DNA of 64,000 nt from Streptococcus parasanguinis (GCF_901875555.1 NZ_CABFMD010000011.1:1-64000), one strand, 5' to 3'. Positions 24,050 through 33,403 are shown, numbered from the stretch's first letter. Made by a program: numbers and translations. Notes: a model not told the origin generated them from the letters alone.

Positions 24050-25171
24050 ATGGAAACAAAATGGAAAGTGTTTGCTATCCTTCTCATTGGCTTATTATCG
24101 ATTGGTTTCTTTTTCTTTAGTAAGGGATCAAATGGAATGGATCAATCAGAAACAAGCACTGAGATGATTAAAAAAGCATCGATGAGTCAGACTCCAGTAG
24201 TCAAAAAGGAAACAAATGAAAAGGTTGATCCAAAGGATCAGCGCGAAATTTATTTGGCTGGTGGTTGCTTCTGGGGCGTAGAGGAATATTTCTCCCGTGT
24301 TCCAGGTGTGATTGATGCTGTATCAGGCTACGCCAATGGGAAGGGAGATACAACCAAGTATGAATTGGTCCCTCAAACAGGCCATGCTGAAACAGTTCAC
24401 ATCACTTACAATGTCAAGAAGGTATCTCTGAAAGAATTGCTCCTGCACTATTTCCGAATTATCGACCCCACATCGAAGAATCGTCAAGGAAATGATCAAG
24501 GGACTCAATACCGAACAGGTGTCTATTATGTCTCCCAAGAAGACCTTCCAACCATTAACCAAGTTTTTGAAGAAGAAGCAAAAAAATACGACAAACCGTT
24601 AGCAGTGGAAAAAGAGCCACTGACCAATTTCATTAAGGCTGAAGACTACCACCAGGATTATCTAAAGAAACATCCAAATGGGTACTGTCATATCGATATC
24701 AATCAAGCTTCTTATCCAGTGATTGATGCTAGTCGCTACTCTAAACCGAGTGATGAGGAGATCAAAAAGAAGTTATCTCCCGAAGAGTATGCAGTGACAC
24801 AAAAAAATGATACCGAACGAGCCTTCTCCAATCGTTACTGGGATCAATTTGATGCTGGTATTTATGTAGATGTCGTGACCGGTGAGCCCCTCTTTTCCTC
24901 TAAGGATAAATTTGATTCTGGCTGTGGTTGGCCAAGTTTCAGTCGGCCAATTAGTCCTGATGTGGCGATTTATAAGGAGGATAAGAGTTTCAATATGACT
25001 CGGACAGAAGTTCGGAGCCGTGTGGGAAATTCTCATCTAGGCCATGTTTTTACCGATGGTCCCAAGGAAAAAGGAGGTCTTCGCTATTGTATCAATAGTT
25101 TGTCTATTACCTTCATTCCCAAAGCAGAAATGAAAGAAAAGGGCTACGGTTATTTATTGGACTATGTATGA
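24050..25171 (+). CDS. msrAB: Membrane-anchored methionine sulfoxide reductase MsrA-MsrB fusion
   Basis: A 373-residue two-domain enzyme. An N-terminal membrane helix (residues 6-25) anchors it outside. The MsrA domain has AGGCFWG with catalytic Cys73; the MsrB domain has SGCGWPSF and the catalytic RYCINS Cys347, along with GHVF. The MsrA part reduces the S and the MsrB part the R diastereomer of methionine sulfoxide in surface proteins. It is the effector of the ccdA-etrx-msrAB operon. Confidence 0.95.
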   Translation: METKWKVFAILLIGLLSIGFFFFSKGSNGMDQSETSTEMIKKASMSQTPVVKKETNEKVDPKDQREIYLAGGCFWGVEEYFSRVPGVIDAVSGYANGKGDTTKYELVPQTGHAETVHITYNVKKVSLKELLLHYFRIIDPTSKNRQGNDQGTQYRTGVYYVSQEDLPTINQVFEEEAKKYDKPLAVEKEPLTNFIKAEDYHQDYLKKHPNGYCHIDINQASYPVIDASRYSKPSDEEIKKKLSPEEYAVTQKNDTERAFSNRYWDQFDAGIYVDVVTGEPLFSSKDKFDSGCGWPSFSRPISPDVAIYKEDKSFNMTRTEVRSRVGNSHLGHVFTDGPKEKGGLRYCINSLSITFIPKAEMKEKGYGYLLDYV

Positions 25172-25229
25172 GACAATTCAGTCTATAATTTGCTATAATA
25201 AGTATAGCAAAAACAAGTAGGTGAAAGAC

Positions 25230-25964
25230 ATGTATGCGATCATGATTGTGGAAGATGAAGAGTTGATTCGGCAGGGTCTGACTTCCTTAGTCGACTATGA
25301 ACAGTTTGGAATGACCGTCATTAACCAGGCAGAAAATGGGCGTGAGGCTTGGGAGAAGTTTCAAGAGCAACCAGCTGACATCCTTCTAACCGATATCAAT
25401 ATGCCACAAATGAATGGCTTGGATCTGGCCCATCTCGTTAAAGAGCAATCTCCATCTTGTCATATCATTTTTTTGACAGGTTATGATGACTTTGAGTTTG
25501 CGAGGAAAGCCATCAAGTTAGGTGCAGATGATTATTTGCTGAAGCCTTTCTCAAAAGATGATATTGAAGAGATGTTAGCCAAGGTGAAAGGAAAGCTAGA
25601 CAAAGAGCGAAGGAAGGTGCAAGTCGAAGATTTGGTCAGCCATGGTTATTCAACAGAGTTGGAAGAAGCCATTCATGCTCGTTTAGCAGATCCTCAGTTA
25701 ACCCTAAAGGATTTAGCCTATCAACTTGGTTTCAGTGCCTCGTATCTAAGTGTATTGATCAAGAAAAAATTGGGACTTCCTTTTCAAGAGTATCTCATCC
25801 AAGAGCGAATGAAAAAGGCTCAACTCTTGCTTCTCACGACAGATCTAAAGATTTATGAGATCGCCGATCAGGTTGGTTTTGAAGATATGAACTATTTTTC
25901 TCAACGCTTTAAGCAGGTTGTCGGGGTGACGCCAAGACAGTACAAAAAAGGAGATCATGAATGA
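25230..25964 (+). CDS. Response regulator, REC + AraC-type DNA-binding (YesN family)
   Basis: A 244-residue regulator from the ATG at 25230, which is well spaced from AGTAGGTG (a GTG at 25221 overlaps that site). Receiver domain at 1-125 with phospho-acceptor Asp55 in LTDINMPQMNG and Lys in LLKPF; AraC helix-turn-helix at ~140-244 (LAYQLGFSASYLSVLIKK, IADQVGFEDMNYFSQRFK). It follows msrAB by 58 bases and may have its own weak promoter there. Overlaps the kinase gene by 4 bases. Confidence 0.9.
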   Translation: MYAIMIVEDEELIRQGLTSLVDYEQFGMTVINQAENGREAWEKFQEQPADILLTDINMPQMNGLDLAHLVKEQSPSCHIIFLTGYDDFEFARKAIKLGADDYLLKPFSKDDIEEMLAKVKGKLDKERRKVQVEDLVSHGYSTELEEAIHARLADPQLTLKDLAYQLGFSASYLSVLIKKKLGLPFQEYLIQERMKKAQLLLLTTDLKIYEIADQVGFEDMNYFSQRFKQVVGVTPRQYKKGDHE

Positions 25965-27673
25965 AACGATATCCCTTGCTGATCCAGCTGGTCCTCTACT
26001 TTTTTCTCTTCATTCTCTTGCTTTTTGGTCTCATCGGTAGTCTCTATTATCAAACGAGTTCAGGAACCATTCGCCAGCTAACGGAGCGGACGACCAGAAA
26101 TAGTATCGATCAAAGTAGTCAGTTCATCACTTCCTATCTAAAAAAATTAAAGCAAACCACGACGGTTCTTAGTAAAGAAGAGGCTGTTCGCCAATTTGCC
26201 CAAGACAAGAGCGCGAATCAAGAAACGGTTCAGCACTTGATGCGAACGATGATTGAAACGGATCCGGACTTGGTCTCTGCGGTCTTGGTGACCAAGGATG
26301 GACGTCTGGTTGCGACGGATTCCAAAATCAGCATGCAGACTTCATCAGACATGATGAATGAAAGCTGGTATCAAGAGGCAATTAAGGAAAGAGCCATGCC
26401 AGTTTTGACGCCAGCTCGAAAGGAATCCTTGACCTCGGAAAAAGAAAAATGGGTGGTTTCTATTACCCAAGAAGTGGTCGATCAGGCTGGCCAAAATCTC
26501 GGAGTCGTACGCTTGGATATTGGCTATGATAGCCTTCAGGCTTATTTGGATCACCTTCAGCTAGGAAAACAAGGTTTTAGTTTTATCATCAATCAAAAGC
26601 ATGAGTTTGTCTACCATCCTAAAAAAGCGGTCTATTCCTCCAGCCAAGAGATGCAGGCCATGCAGCCCTATATTGCTGTGACAGATGGCTATGCTAAAGG
26701 AGGACAGAATTTTATCTATCAGGTTCCGATTCCAGATAGTGATTGGACCTTGATTGGAGTAGCTTCACTTGAAGGACTTCAGATGCTTCAGTCGCAACTC
26801 CTATACTCTTTCATTGGTCTAGGATTACTGGCCTTGCTCATGTGCTTAATAGGGATCGGCTTTGTTTTGCGTTTGTGGATCAAACCCTTACGAGACCTTC
26901 AGACCATCATTTTGAGGATTGGAGCAGGAGATGCACACTTGAGGGCTACAGCCAAAGGATCTCCAGAATTAGTCGACCTCGCTCAAGCGTTTAATACCAT
27001 GTTGGACCAAATCGATAACCTCATGCAACAGGTAAAGGAAGAGGAGCAGAACGCACGGCGTTACGAGCTGCGGGCACTTTCGGCTCAGATTAATCCGCAT
27101 TTTCTCTACAATACCTTGGATACGATTGTCTGGATGGCGGAGTTTAATGATAGTCGGCGCGTGGTTAACATCACCAAGTCTCTGGCCCAATATTTTCGAC
27201 TGGCTCTCAACCAAGGCCAGGAGCAAATCCTACTGAGAGATGAAATTGACCATGTCCGCCAGTATCTTTTTATTCAAAAACAACGTTATGGTGAAAAGCT
27301 CAATTATGAAATTATAGAAGATGAACGGTTGGGTGATTATCAGCTCCCCAAATTAGTGCTTCAACCCTTAGTGGAAAATGCGATTTACCATGGTATTAAA
27401 GAGATCGATCGGCCAGGTCTTATTCGAGTGACAACTGAAGTCAGTGGAGACTCTGCCTGCGTATCGATTTTTGACAATGGACAAGGCTTTGATTTATCCG
27501 GATCAACAGACCAAACCCTTCTTCGTTTAGGAGGTGTTGGCTTGAAAAATGTGGACCAACGATTGCGTCTCCAATTTGGTGAAGCCTATCATATGGAGAT
27601 TGATTCTAAGGCCAATAGCTATACGAAAATCATACTTTATTTGCCCCTTTCATCTGGCGATGAATCTTCATAG
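25961..27673 (+). CDS. Sensor histidine kinase (YesM/LytS-type, His_kinase family)
   Basis: A 570-residue kinase. Two membrane helices (about 8-30 and 282-304) bracket an outer Cache-like sensing domain (31-280); a HAMP region follows (~300-355), then the His_kinase domain with QINPHFLYNTLD (phospho-His about residue 380) and a HATPase domain with LVENAIYHG and FDNGQGF. Pairs with the preceding AraC-type regulator. Such pairs in streptococci often sense sugars, peptides or redox stress; next to msrAB the latter is attractive but unproven. Confidence 0.9.
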   Translation: MKRYPLLIQLVLYFFLFILLLFGLIGSLYYQTSSGTIRQLTERTTRNSIDQSSQFITSYLKKLKQTTTVLSKEEAVRQFAQDKSANQETVQHLMRTMIETDPDLVSAVLVTKDGRLVATDSKISMQTSSDMMNESWYQEAIKERAMPVLTPARKESLTSEKEKWVVSITQEVVDQAGQNLGVVRLDIGYDSLQAYLDHLQLGKQGFSFIINQKHEFVYHPKKAVYSSSQEMQAMQPYIAVTDGYAKGGQNFIYQVPIPDSDWTLIGVASLEGLQMLQSQLLYSFIGLGLLALLMCLIGIGFVLRLWIKPLRDLQTIILRIGAGDAHLRATAKGSPELVDLAQAFNTMLDQIDNLMQQVKEEEQNARRYELRALSAQINPHFLYNTLDTIVWMAEFNDSRRVVNITKSLAQYFRLALNQGQEQILLRDEIDHVRQYLFIQKQRYGEKLNYEIIEDERLGDYQLPKLVLQPLVENAIYHGIKEIDRPGLIRVTTEVSGDSACVSIFDNGQGFDLSGSTDQTLLRLGGVGLKNVDQRLRLQFGEAYHMEIDSKANSYTKIILYLPLSSGDESS

Positions 27674-27704
27674 AGACAAAGATTGCCTTCTTTGTCTCTT
27701 TTTG
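27672..27704 (+). terminator. Terminator after the two-component system
   Basis: AGAGACAAAG (27672-27681) pairs perfectly with CTTTGTCTCT (27690-27699), then TTTTT. The kinase stop codon lies in the left arm. Confidence 0.85.
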
Positions 27705-27808
27705 CTGTCAAAGGAATTTCAACTCTTTTCTAGTCAAATCTGACGCAAGTCATCAAATTTATGATAAAATAAAGTGTTACAGTAAATAGATTTTGATGAA
27801 GGAACACT

Positions 27809-28384
27809 ATGCGAAAAGAGATTGACCCCGAATTATATAATTACAATAAATTTCCTGGACCTGTGTTTCGTCAGGTGGGAGACCAGATCCTTTCAGAAAA
27901 CCTCACCTTTGAGCTCTTGCAAAATGAGAAGGAAGCATTTGATGCGACCGTTTTTGGTCAACGATTTTCTGAGATTTTAACCAAGTTCGATTATATTGTT
28001 GGTGATTGGAGTAACGAGCAATTACGTTTGCGTGGCTTCTATAAGGAAGATCGCGATGTCGCAACGATGGATAAGCTGAGTCGCCTAGACGATTATCTAT
28101 TGGAATATTGTAGCTATGGTTGTGCTTATTTTGTCCTTGAAAATAAGGAGCCTCATCGTGCCTCCTTTGATAAAAAGTCACCAGGCAGAAAAACTCATAC
28201 GGAAGAAAGAGAACCCAAAAAACGTTCGCGCAATCGTAAGCAACGAGATCGTTTCCAAAAACGAGAACGAGACAAGAGCCAGCCATCAAAGAATTCGAAA
28301 AAAACAAGATCATCTGGTGAAAACAAAAACTCTAGCAAGCCAGATACCAAACACCGTTTTGTGATTCGACAGAAAGAGGAGTAA
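27809..28384 (+). CDS. yutD: YutD family protein (DUF1027)
   Basis: A 191-residue protein. The first ~115 residues match YutD (YNYNKFPGP, FDYIVGDWSNEQLRLRGFY, YCSYGCAYFVLEN). The last ~75 residues are a very basic Lys/Arg/Ser tail that is probably disordered and may bind RNA. Function unknown. It is 3 bases before rlmN, probably cotranscribed. Confidence 0.88.
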   Translation: MRKEIDPELYNYNKFPGPVFRQVGDQILSENLTFELLQNEKEAFDATVFGQRFSEILTKFDYIVGDWSNEQLRLRGFYKEDRDVATMDKLSRLDDYLLEYCSYGCAYFVLENKEPHRASFDKKSPGRKTHTEEREPKKRSRNRKQRDRFQKRERDKSQPSKNSKKTRSSGENKNSSKPDTKHRFVIRQKEE

Positions 28385-28387
28385 AAA

Positions 28388-29476
28388 ATGAAACCATCCA
28401 TCTATAGCTTAACGCGCCAAGAAATGATTGACTGGGCGTTAGAAAACGGCGAAAAGAAATTCCGAGCAGCCCAAATCTGGGAATGGCTCTATCGCAAACG
28501 CGTCCAGTCTTTCGAAGAAATGACCAACCTTTCTAAGGACTTAATTACAAAGTTAAATGATCAATTCGTTGTCAACCCACTCAAGCAACGGATCGTACAA
28601 GAGTCAGCAGATGGTACGGTCAAGTATCTTTTTGAATTGCCAGATGGTATGCTGATTGAGACGGTCTTGATGCGCCAGCACTATGGTTTATCTGTCTGTG
28701 TGACCACACAGGTAGGTTGCAATATTGGTTGTACCTTCTGTGCTTCAGGTTTGATCAAAAAACAACGCGATTTGAACAATGGCGAAATCGTATCCCAAAT
28801 CATGTTGGTCCAAAAATACTTTGACGAACGGGGCCAAGATGAACGGGTCAGCCATATCGTTGTCATGGGGATCGGAGAACCATTTGATAACTACAACAAT
28901 GTCTTGAAATTTATCCGGACGGTTAATGATGACAAGGGACTAGCGATTGGAGCTCGTCATATTACCGTATCAACTTCTGGTTTGGCCCATAAAATTCGCG
29001 ACTTTGCAAATGAAGGTGTGCAGGTCAATTTGGCAGTGTCTCTTCATGCGCCAAACAACGAACTTCGTTCAAGTATTATGAAAATCAACCGGGCTTTCCC
29101 AATTGAAAAATTGTTTGCGGCGATTGAATACTATATCGAGACCACCAACCGTCGGGTGACCTTTGAGTATATCATGCTCAATGAAGTCAACGATGGTGTG
29201 GAGCAAGCCTTGGAATTAGCAGAATTGCTCAAGAATATCAAAAAATTGTCTTATGTCAACTTGATTCCTTATAACCCAGTTACGGAACACGACCAATACA
29301 GTCGTAGTCCAAAAGAGCGGGTGATGGCCTTCTATGATACCTTGAAAAAACATGGTGTCAACTGTGTAGTCCGCCAAGAACACGGGACAGATATTGATGC
29401 GGCTTGTGGCCAATTGCGTTCCAATACGATGAAACGAGATCGGGAGAAAGCGATTGTTGAACATGCGCAACCTTAG
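28388..29476 (+). CDS. rlmN: Dual-specificity 23S rRNA/tRNA adenine-C2 methyltransferase RlmN
   Basis: A 362-residue radical-SAM enzyme that methylates C2 of A2503 in 23S rRNA and A37 of some tRNAs. The iron-sulfur motif [11 protein letters not shown] is present, as are the [11 protein letters not shown] and the C-terminal catalytic cysteine in AACGQLR. Full length. Overlaps or abuts the VanZ gene. Confidence 0.95.
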   Translation: MKPSIYSLTRQEMIDWALENGEKKFRAAQIWEWLYRKRVQSFEEMTNLSKDLITKLNDQFVVNPLKQRIVQESADGTVKYLFELPDGMLIETVLMRQHYGLSVCVTTQVGCNIGCTFCASGLIKKQRDLNNGEIVSQIMLVQKYFDERGQDERVSHIVVMGIGEPFDNYNNVLKFIRTVNDDKGLAIGARHITVSTSGLAHKIRDFANEGVQVNLAVSLHAPNNELRSSIMKINRAFPIEKLFAAIEYYIETTNRRVTFEYIMLNEVNDGVEQALELAELLKNIKKLSYVNLIPYNPVTEHDQYSRSPKERVMAFYDTLKKHGVNCVVRQEHGTDIDAACGQLRSNTMKRDREKAIVEHAQP

Positions 29477-29486
29477 ACAAGGGCTA

Positions 29487-29990
29487 ATGGATCATACAGA
29501 ACCAACGAAAAGAGGAAGAAAACTGTTACTATGTGGCAGTTTCTTCTATTTTTTCCTCTTGTGTCTGATGTGTTTTTTGCCCCAACAGCCTGAGCCAGGT
29601 ATGGAAACACCCGGTATTCAACGTTTTGGACGGATTGTCGTGTTATTGATTCCTCTTAATTCGCTGATGAATCTCGGCCAGATCACGAGTGTCCTCCAAC
29701 TGATCAAGGTGATTCTCCAAAACGTAGCCAATGTCTTTTTGTTAAGCCCACTGGTCTTTCAACTTCTCTGGCTATGGCCCTGGTTGAGGAGTCGCAAACG
29801 GGTCTTGTTCTTCGGCTTTTTCATGAGCTTGTGGATTGAATGCAGCCAAGTGCTCTTAGATCTTTTGTTTGATGCCAATCGTGTCTTTGAGCTAGATGAT
29901 TTGTGGACCAATACCTTAGGAGCTTACTTGGCTTATCTAGTATTTCAGTATTGCAGAGCACGATTGCTAGTAAAAAATGGGGAAATGTAA
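29487..29990 (+). CDS. VanZ-family membrane protein
   Basis: A protein of about 167 residues with four membrane segments and the VanZ signature SLWIECSQ...RVFELDDLWTNTLGAYLAY. Start taken at 29487 after an AAGGG site; an ATG at 29463, overlapping rlmN, is also possible. VanZ proteins are linked to teicoplanin and lipoglycopeptide resistance in some species, but single chromosomal copies in streptococci have no proven role. Confidence 0.85.
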   Translation: MDHTEPTKRGRKLLLCGSFFYFFLLCLMCFLPQQPEPGMETPGIQRFGRIVVLLIPLNSLMNLGQITSVLQLIKVILQNVANVFLLSPLVFQLLWLWPWLRSRKRVLFFGFFMSLWIECSQVLLDLLFDANRVFELDDLWTNTLGAYLAYLVFQYCRARLLVKNGEM

Positions 29991-30025
29991 AATCCGAACA
30001 TTTAAGTTGCTTTTTAAAATTTTTG

Positions 30026-30054
30026 TTGACAAAATCAGAAGCGGGAGCTATAAT
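30026..30054 (+). promoter_or_regulatory. Promoter of the T-box-trpB unit
   Basis: Consensus -35 TTGACA (30026-30031), 17-base spacer, consensus -10 TATAAT (30049-30054). Confidence 0.85.
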
Positions 30055-30059
30055 AGCTT

Positions 30060-30318
30060 CAAGACATCAGAAAAGTAGGGATTTTTCTCACTTCCAGGGA
30101 GCTTGTGGTGATTGCGAACAAGCAGTGGTGAATCTTGAAATGGGCTGATGCGTTTATGATGATGAATTTGAAACAATAAAAATTCGGTGAGCACACCTTA
30201 TCGTGCACCCTGTTGTTAGACAGGTTAGAGATGTAGGAAAATAATAGCTTCCTACAATTGAGGTGGCACCGCGGTATCGAATCGTCCTCATACAGATTTT
30301 TCTGTGTGAGGTTTTTTG
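30060..30318 (+). promoter_or_regulatory. T-box riboswitch (tRNA-Trp) controlling trpB
   Basis: Leader with the T-box sequence AGGTGGCACCGCG at 30261-30273 and a terminator CCTCATACAG (30286-30295) with CTGTGTGAGG (30302-30311) plus T6. A Stem I-like region lies at about 30070-30165; the likely specifier is TGG at 30141-30143 after GAAA, which fits the downstream gene. Uncharged tRNA-Trp would pair with both the specifier and the T-box bulge and allow read-through. Specifier choice is inferred. Confidence 0.85.
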
Positions 30319-30413
30319 TATCTCAAAGGAACCCAGTGAGACTGCAGCTCAAAGGGTCAGCGAGAGAAAAAGATCATAAACAGGATTGAAGATATAGAAA
30401 AGAGGACACAATC

Positions 30414-31601
30414 ATGACAGAAACAAAAGGCTATTTCGGACAATTTGGTGGATCTTTCGTACCAGAACCCATTCAAAACTTGCTGGATCAATTAGAAGCA
30501 ACGTTTGAACAGTACAAAGATGATCCTGAATTTATCGCAGAATACAAACATTACCTAAAAGATTACTCTGGTCGTGAAACGCCCCTCTACTTTGCAGAAA
30601 GTTTGACAGACCATTTAGGTGGGGCAAAAATTTATTTGAAGCGCGAAGACTTGAATCACCTAGGTTCGCACAAATTGAATAACGTCTTGGGGCAAATCCT
30701 CTTGGCTAAACACATGGGCAAAACGCGCGTGATTGCTGAAACAGGAGCTGGTCAACATGGTGTGGCTACAGCAGCTGCCGCAGCTAAGTTCGGCATGGCC
30801 TGTGATGTCTACATGGGAGCAGAAGACGTGGAGCGTCAACGTCTCAATGTCTTCCGTATGGAAATGATGGGGGCAACCGTTCATGCGGTTGAAACAGGAA
30901 CCAAGACCTTGAAAGACGCCGTTGATGCTGCTTTTGGAGCATGGATGGCAGACCTCGATGCCTTTTACGTTTTGGGTTCTGCTGTTGGACCTCACCCTTA
31001 CCCAACTATTGTGCATGAATTCCAAAAAGTGATCAGTGAAGAGTCTAAACGCCAAATCTTGGAAAAAGAAGGACGTTTGCCAGACTATGTGATTGCCTGT
31101 GTCGGTGGTGGCTCCAATGCCATCGGTGCCTTTTCTGAATATGTCGCAGAAGAGGAAGTCGGTTTGATTGGGGTAGAAGCAGCTGGTCATGGCTTGGATA
31201 CTGATCAGCACGCCGCTACCATGACCAAAGGGACTGTAGGAGTTGTCGATGGTATGAAGACTTATGCTGTCTTTGGAGAAGATGGAAAAGTAGCGCCAGT
31301 TTACTCGATTTCTGCTGGTTTGGACTACCCAGGGGTTGGTCCAGAGCATGCTTTCTTTAAAGATTCTGGTCGTGTTGAATATGTAGCAGCGACAGATGAT
31401 GAAGCAGTAGAAGCTCTTCTTCTTCTCAGTAAGACAGAAGGGATCATCCCAGCCATCGAAAGTTCACACGCCATTGCAGAAGCTGTGAAACGTGCTCCAC
31501 AATTGGATAAAGACAAGATCATCATCATCAACGTTTCCGGACGTGGAGACAAGGACGTGGCAGCTATTGCAGATTATTTAGAAGCCAAAGCTGCAAAATA
31601 A
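30414..31601 (+). CDS. trpB: Tryptophan synthase beta subunit, standalone
   Basis: A 395-residue TrpB of the canonical type (length of TrpB1, HLGSHKLNN with PLP Lys87, [10 protein letters not shown] with the catalytic Glu, GGGSNAIG phosphate loop, SGRGDKD). It joins indole and serine to tryptophan using PLP. No trpA or any other trp gene is adjacent: VanZ is upstream and a minus-strand prepilin peptidase is downstream. It has its own promoter and T-box, so it is an independent, tryptophan-responsive unit, which points to use of external indole unless the rest of the pathway lies elsewhere. Confidence 0.95.
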   Translation: MTETKGYFGQFGGSFVPEPIQNLLDQLEATFEQYKDDPEFIAEYKHYLKDYSGRETPLYFAESLTDHLGGAKIYLKREDLNHLGSHKLNNVLGQILLAKHMGKTRVIAETGAGQHGVATAAAAAKFGMACDVYMGAEDVERQRLNVFRMEMMGATVHAVETGTKTLKDAVDAAFGAWMADLDAFYVLGSAVGPHPYPTIVHEFQKVISEESKRQILEKEGRLPDYVIACVGGGSNAIGAFSEYVAEEEVGLIGVEAAGHGLDTDQHAATMTKGTVGVVDGMKTYAVFGEDGKVAPVYSISAGLDYPGVGPEHAFFKDSGRVEYVAATDDEAVEALLLLSKTEGIIPAIESSHAIAEAVKRAPQLDKDKIIIINVSGRGDKDVAAIADYLEAKAAK

Positions 31602-31607
31602 GAAGGC

Positions 31608-32267
31608 TTATTTGCTAAACATTGTAAACAGCAGTAGAGCATGATAACTGAGAAAGAGACAGGGAACAAAAGGAATCCGGTCTCTTTCTTTTTTGAGGGC
31701 AAAGAAGAGAATGCCTAAGATAGATGCGATCTGGATGAGAATGAGGATCTTGGCAGAAGAAAAGCTGAGTGAGAAGGTGGCGAGTAAGAGAAAATCCCCC
31801 GCTCCCATTCCAATAAAGAAAAAGTGGGCACCGATCGCAAGGAGTACAAAGACCAGCATGAGGAGATTACTACCGGATAAAAAGAGGACTAAGGCATGGA
31901 GACAACACCAGATGACCAAGGGGTATTCCATAAAGCGTAGGTCATAGATGGCTAAAACAGCAGATCCGAGTAATGTCAGAAGTTGAGGCAGAGAAAGAAA
32001 ACCATTGGCACAGGCTAAGAAGATCAGGCCACTCCAGATCTCAAAAAGGCAGTACCAAAATGGGTAGGTCTGATGACAATAGCGACAGCGAAAACGATGC
32101 AGTAGTTGCGAGATAATGGGGATGAGATCCCAAACTCCAAGGACGTGCTGGCAGCGATCGCAATGACTGCGAGGAGTGAGAATGGATTGGTTTGGGAAAC
32201 GATCGACCACTAGTCCCAAAAAAGAGGCGAAACAAGTACCGATGGTAAAAAAATAAAAGTTGATCAT
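31608..32267 (-). CDS. cilC: Type IV prepilin peptidase of competence (A24 aspartic protease)
   Basis: A 219-residue polytopic membrane protease. Two CxxC zinc pairs (CDRC, CRYC) in the cytoplasmic loop, first catalytic Asp in AIYDLRFMEYPL, second in GMGAGDFLLL. In streptococci CilC (PilD) processes ComGC-type pseudopilins for DNA uptake. A perfect cin-box lies 7 bases upstream of the ATG, so it should be a late competence gene driven by SigX. It converges with trpB with only 6 bases between the stops. Confidence 0.92.
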   Translation of the reverse strand: MINFYFFTIGTCFASFLGLVVDRFPNQSILTPRSHCDRCQHVLGVWDLIPIISQLLHRFRCRYCHQTYPFWYCLFEIWSGLIFLACANGFLSLPQLLTLLGSAVLAIYDLRFMEYPLVIWCCLHALVLFLSGSNLLMLVFVLLAIGAHFFFIGMGAGDFLLLATFSLSFSSAKILILIQIASILGILFFALKKERDRIPFVPCLFLSYHALLLFTMFSK

Positions 32268-32274
32268 ACTTATT

Positions 32275-32282
32275 TATTCGTA
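32275..32282 (-). promoter_or_regulatory. SigX (ComX) cin-box of cilC
   Basis: TACGAATA on the minus strand, exact consensus, preceded by a T-rich stretch. It ends 7 bases before the ATG, so the transcript should be nearly leaderless. Confidence 0.85.
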
Positions 32283-32318
32283 AACAAATCGAAAAATGTC
32301 ATCATTTACTTGAAAATC

Positions 32319-32347
32319 TTGTAAAGCCTTTCTAAATTTGATACAAT
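32319..32347 (+). promoter_or_regulatory. yqgQ promoter, apparently leaderless
   Basis: -35 TTGTAA (32319-32324), 17-base spacer, -10 TACAAT (32342-32347). The ATG at 32355 lies where transcription should begin; no ribosome site is visible. Confidence 0.6.
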
Positions 32348-32354
32348 AATGAAC

Positions 32355-32573
32355 ATGAAAAACCTGTATGATGTTCAACAATTTTTAAAACGTTTTGGAA
32401 TCATCATTTATGTGGGGAAGCGCCTCTATGACATCGAATTGATGAAAATTGAGCTTCAACGTCTTTATGATGCAGGCCTGATGGAGCGGCTCGATTATTT
32501 AGAAGCCGAAACAGTTTTAAGAAGAGAGCACAAGCAAGAATTAGAATTTTTGAAAAAGAGTGAGGTAGAGTGA
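32355..32573 (+). CDS. yqgQ: YqgQ family protein (DUF910)
   Basis: A 72-residue helical protein (MKNLYDVQQFLKRFG...YDIELMKIELQRLYDAGLM) typical of YqgQ. Start chosen at 32355 from the promoter position; an ATG at 32349 is also in frame. Function unknown; in Firmicutes it is often near a rhodanese or glucokinase gene. Its TGA overlaps the ATG of the rhodanese gene. Confidence 0.88.
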   Translation: MKNLYDVQQFLKRFGIIIYVGKRLYDIELMKIELQRLYDAGLMERLDYLEAETVLRREHKQELEFLKKSEVE

Positions 32574-32953
32574 TGGGAAATATCATTGTTTGGTTGGCTA
32601 TTTTAGGAGTAGTTGGATGGATGGCATTTAATTATTTCCGCATCCGTAAAGCTGCTAAATTTGTGGACAATTCCGCTTTTGAAGAGTTGATTCGTAAAGG
32701 GCAGTTGATTGACTTGCGAGAGCCAGCTGAGTTTCATGCAAAGCATATTTTAGGAGCGCGCAACATTCCTTCTACTCAGTTGAAGTTGAGCCTTGCGGCC
32801 TTGCGCAAAGACAAACCGATTTTGCTCTATGAGAATAGCCGTAGTTCGCGTGTAACCAATGCGGCTCTCTATCTCAAGAAAAAAGGTTATACAGACATTT
32901 ATGTCTTATCTTATGGTCTTGATTCTTGGAATGGTAAGGTAAAGTCCAGTTAA
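32573..32953 (+). CDS. Membrane-anchored rhodanese-like protein
   Basis: A 126-residue protein: one N-terminal membrane helix (about 3-20) and a rhodanese domain (QLIDLREPAEFHAKHILGARNIP). The active-site loop reads LYENSRSSR and has no cysteine (Asn/Ser at the usual position), so sulfur transfer is unlikely and a binding role is more probable. Start ATG overlaps the yqgQ stop (TGATG), showing translational coupling. Confidence 0.85.
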   Translation: MGNIIVWLAILGVVGWMAFNYFRIRKAAKFVDNSAFEELIRKGQLIDLREPAEFHAKHILGARNIPSTQLKLSLAALRKDKPILLYENSRSSRVTNAALYLKKKGYTDIYVLSYGLDSWNGKVKSS

Positions 32954-33034
32954 TAGGATGTAAAAAAGTTGCCATATAATAGTTCTATTTATAACTGACT
33001 TTTTATGGTATAAATTATAAGGGAGTTTGTGAAC

Positions 33035-33268
33035 ATGCAAGAAAAGAATAAAGCCTCACTTGTTTTGAGTATCCTATCTATCATGTTTGTCTTTGGATTT
33101 CCAGTGTTAAGTATTATTTGTGGTGTTTTAGGTTTGGCCTTGGCTAGTTTATATCAAAAAGAATCTGGACTAGACTATACGACAGAAATAATTCTCTCCA
33201 TTATAGGGATTTTCCTTTCTGTAGTTTTCTGTATAGTATTTATCTCACAACTCTCAGGAATAAATTAA
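33035..33268 (+). CDS. Small DUF4190-type membrane protein
   Basis: A 77-residue protein with two membrane helices (about 7-32 and 50-70) and the LSILSIMFVFGFPVLSIICGVLGL pattern of DUF4190-like proteins. Start at 33035 behind GGGAG; the GTG at 33029 is too close to it. Function unknown. It is followed immediately by a dispersed repeat that works as a terminator. Confidence 0.65.
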   Translation: MQEKNKASLVLSILSIMFVFGFPVLSIICGVLGLALASLYQKESGLDYTTEIILSIIGIFLSVVFCIVFISQLSGIN

Positions 33269-33271
33269 AAT

Positions 33272-33401
33272 AAAAAGAGGCTGGGACAAAAGTCCCAGCC
33301 TCTTAATTGTTTTTGGATTGTCTAACAAGACGCAGTGGTTGAGTGGGGACGACGAAATCGAATTCTAACGAATTACCGATTTCTGTCCCACTCTCTTTTT
33401 A
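33272..33401 (-). repeat. Dispersed intergenic repeat, copy A (short form)
   Basis: Inverse orientation to copies at 49199 and 50791. It contains the nested hairpin block (33341-33392 region) and the terminal hairpin AGAGGCTGGGAC-AAAA-GTCCCAGCCTCT (33275-33302). It lacks the ~60-base central block that the other copies share. Located between convergent genes, where its end hairpins serve as a bidirectional terminator. Confidence 0.85.
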
Positions 33402-33403
33402 TA

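Noticed and set aside
30660..31349. 229-codon minus-strand frame across trpB
   Set aside because: Shadow of trpB caused by biased codon use; no start signals or family features.
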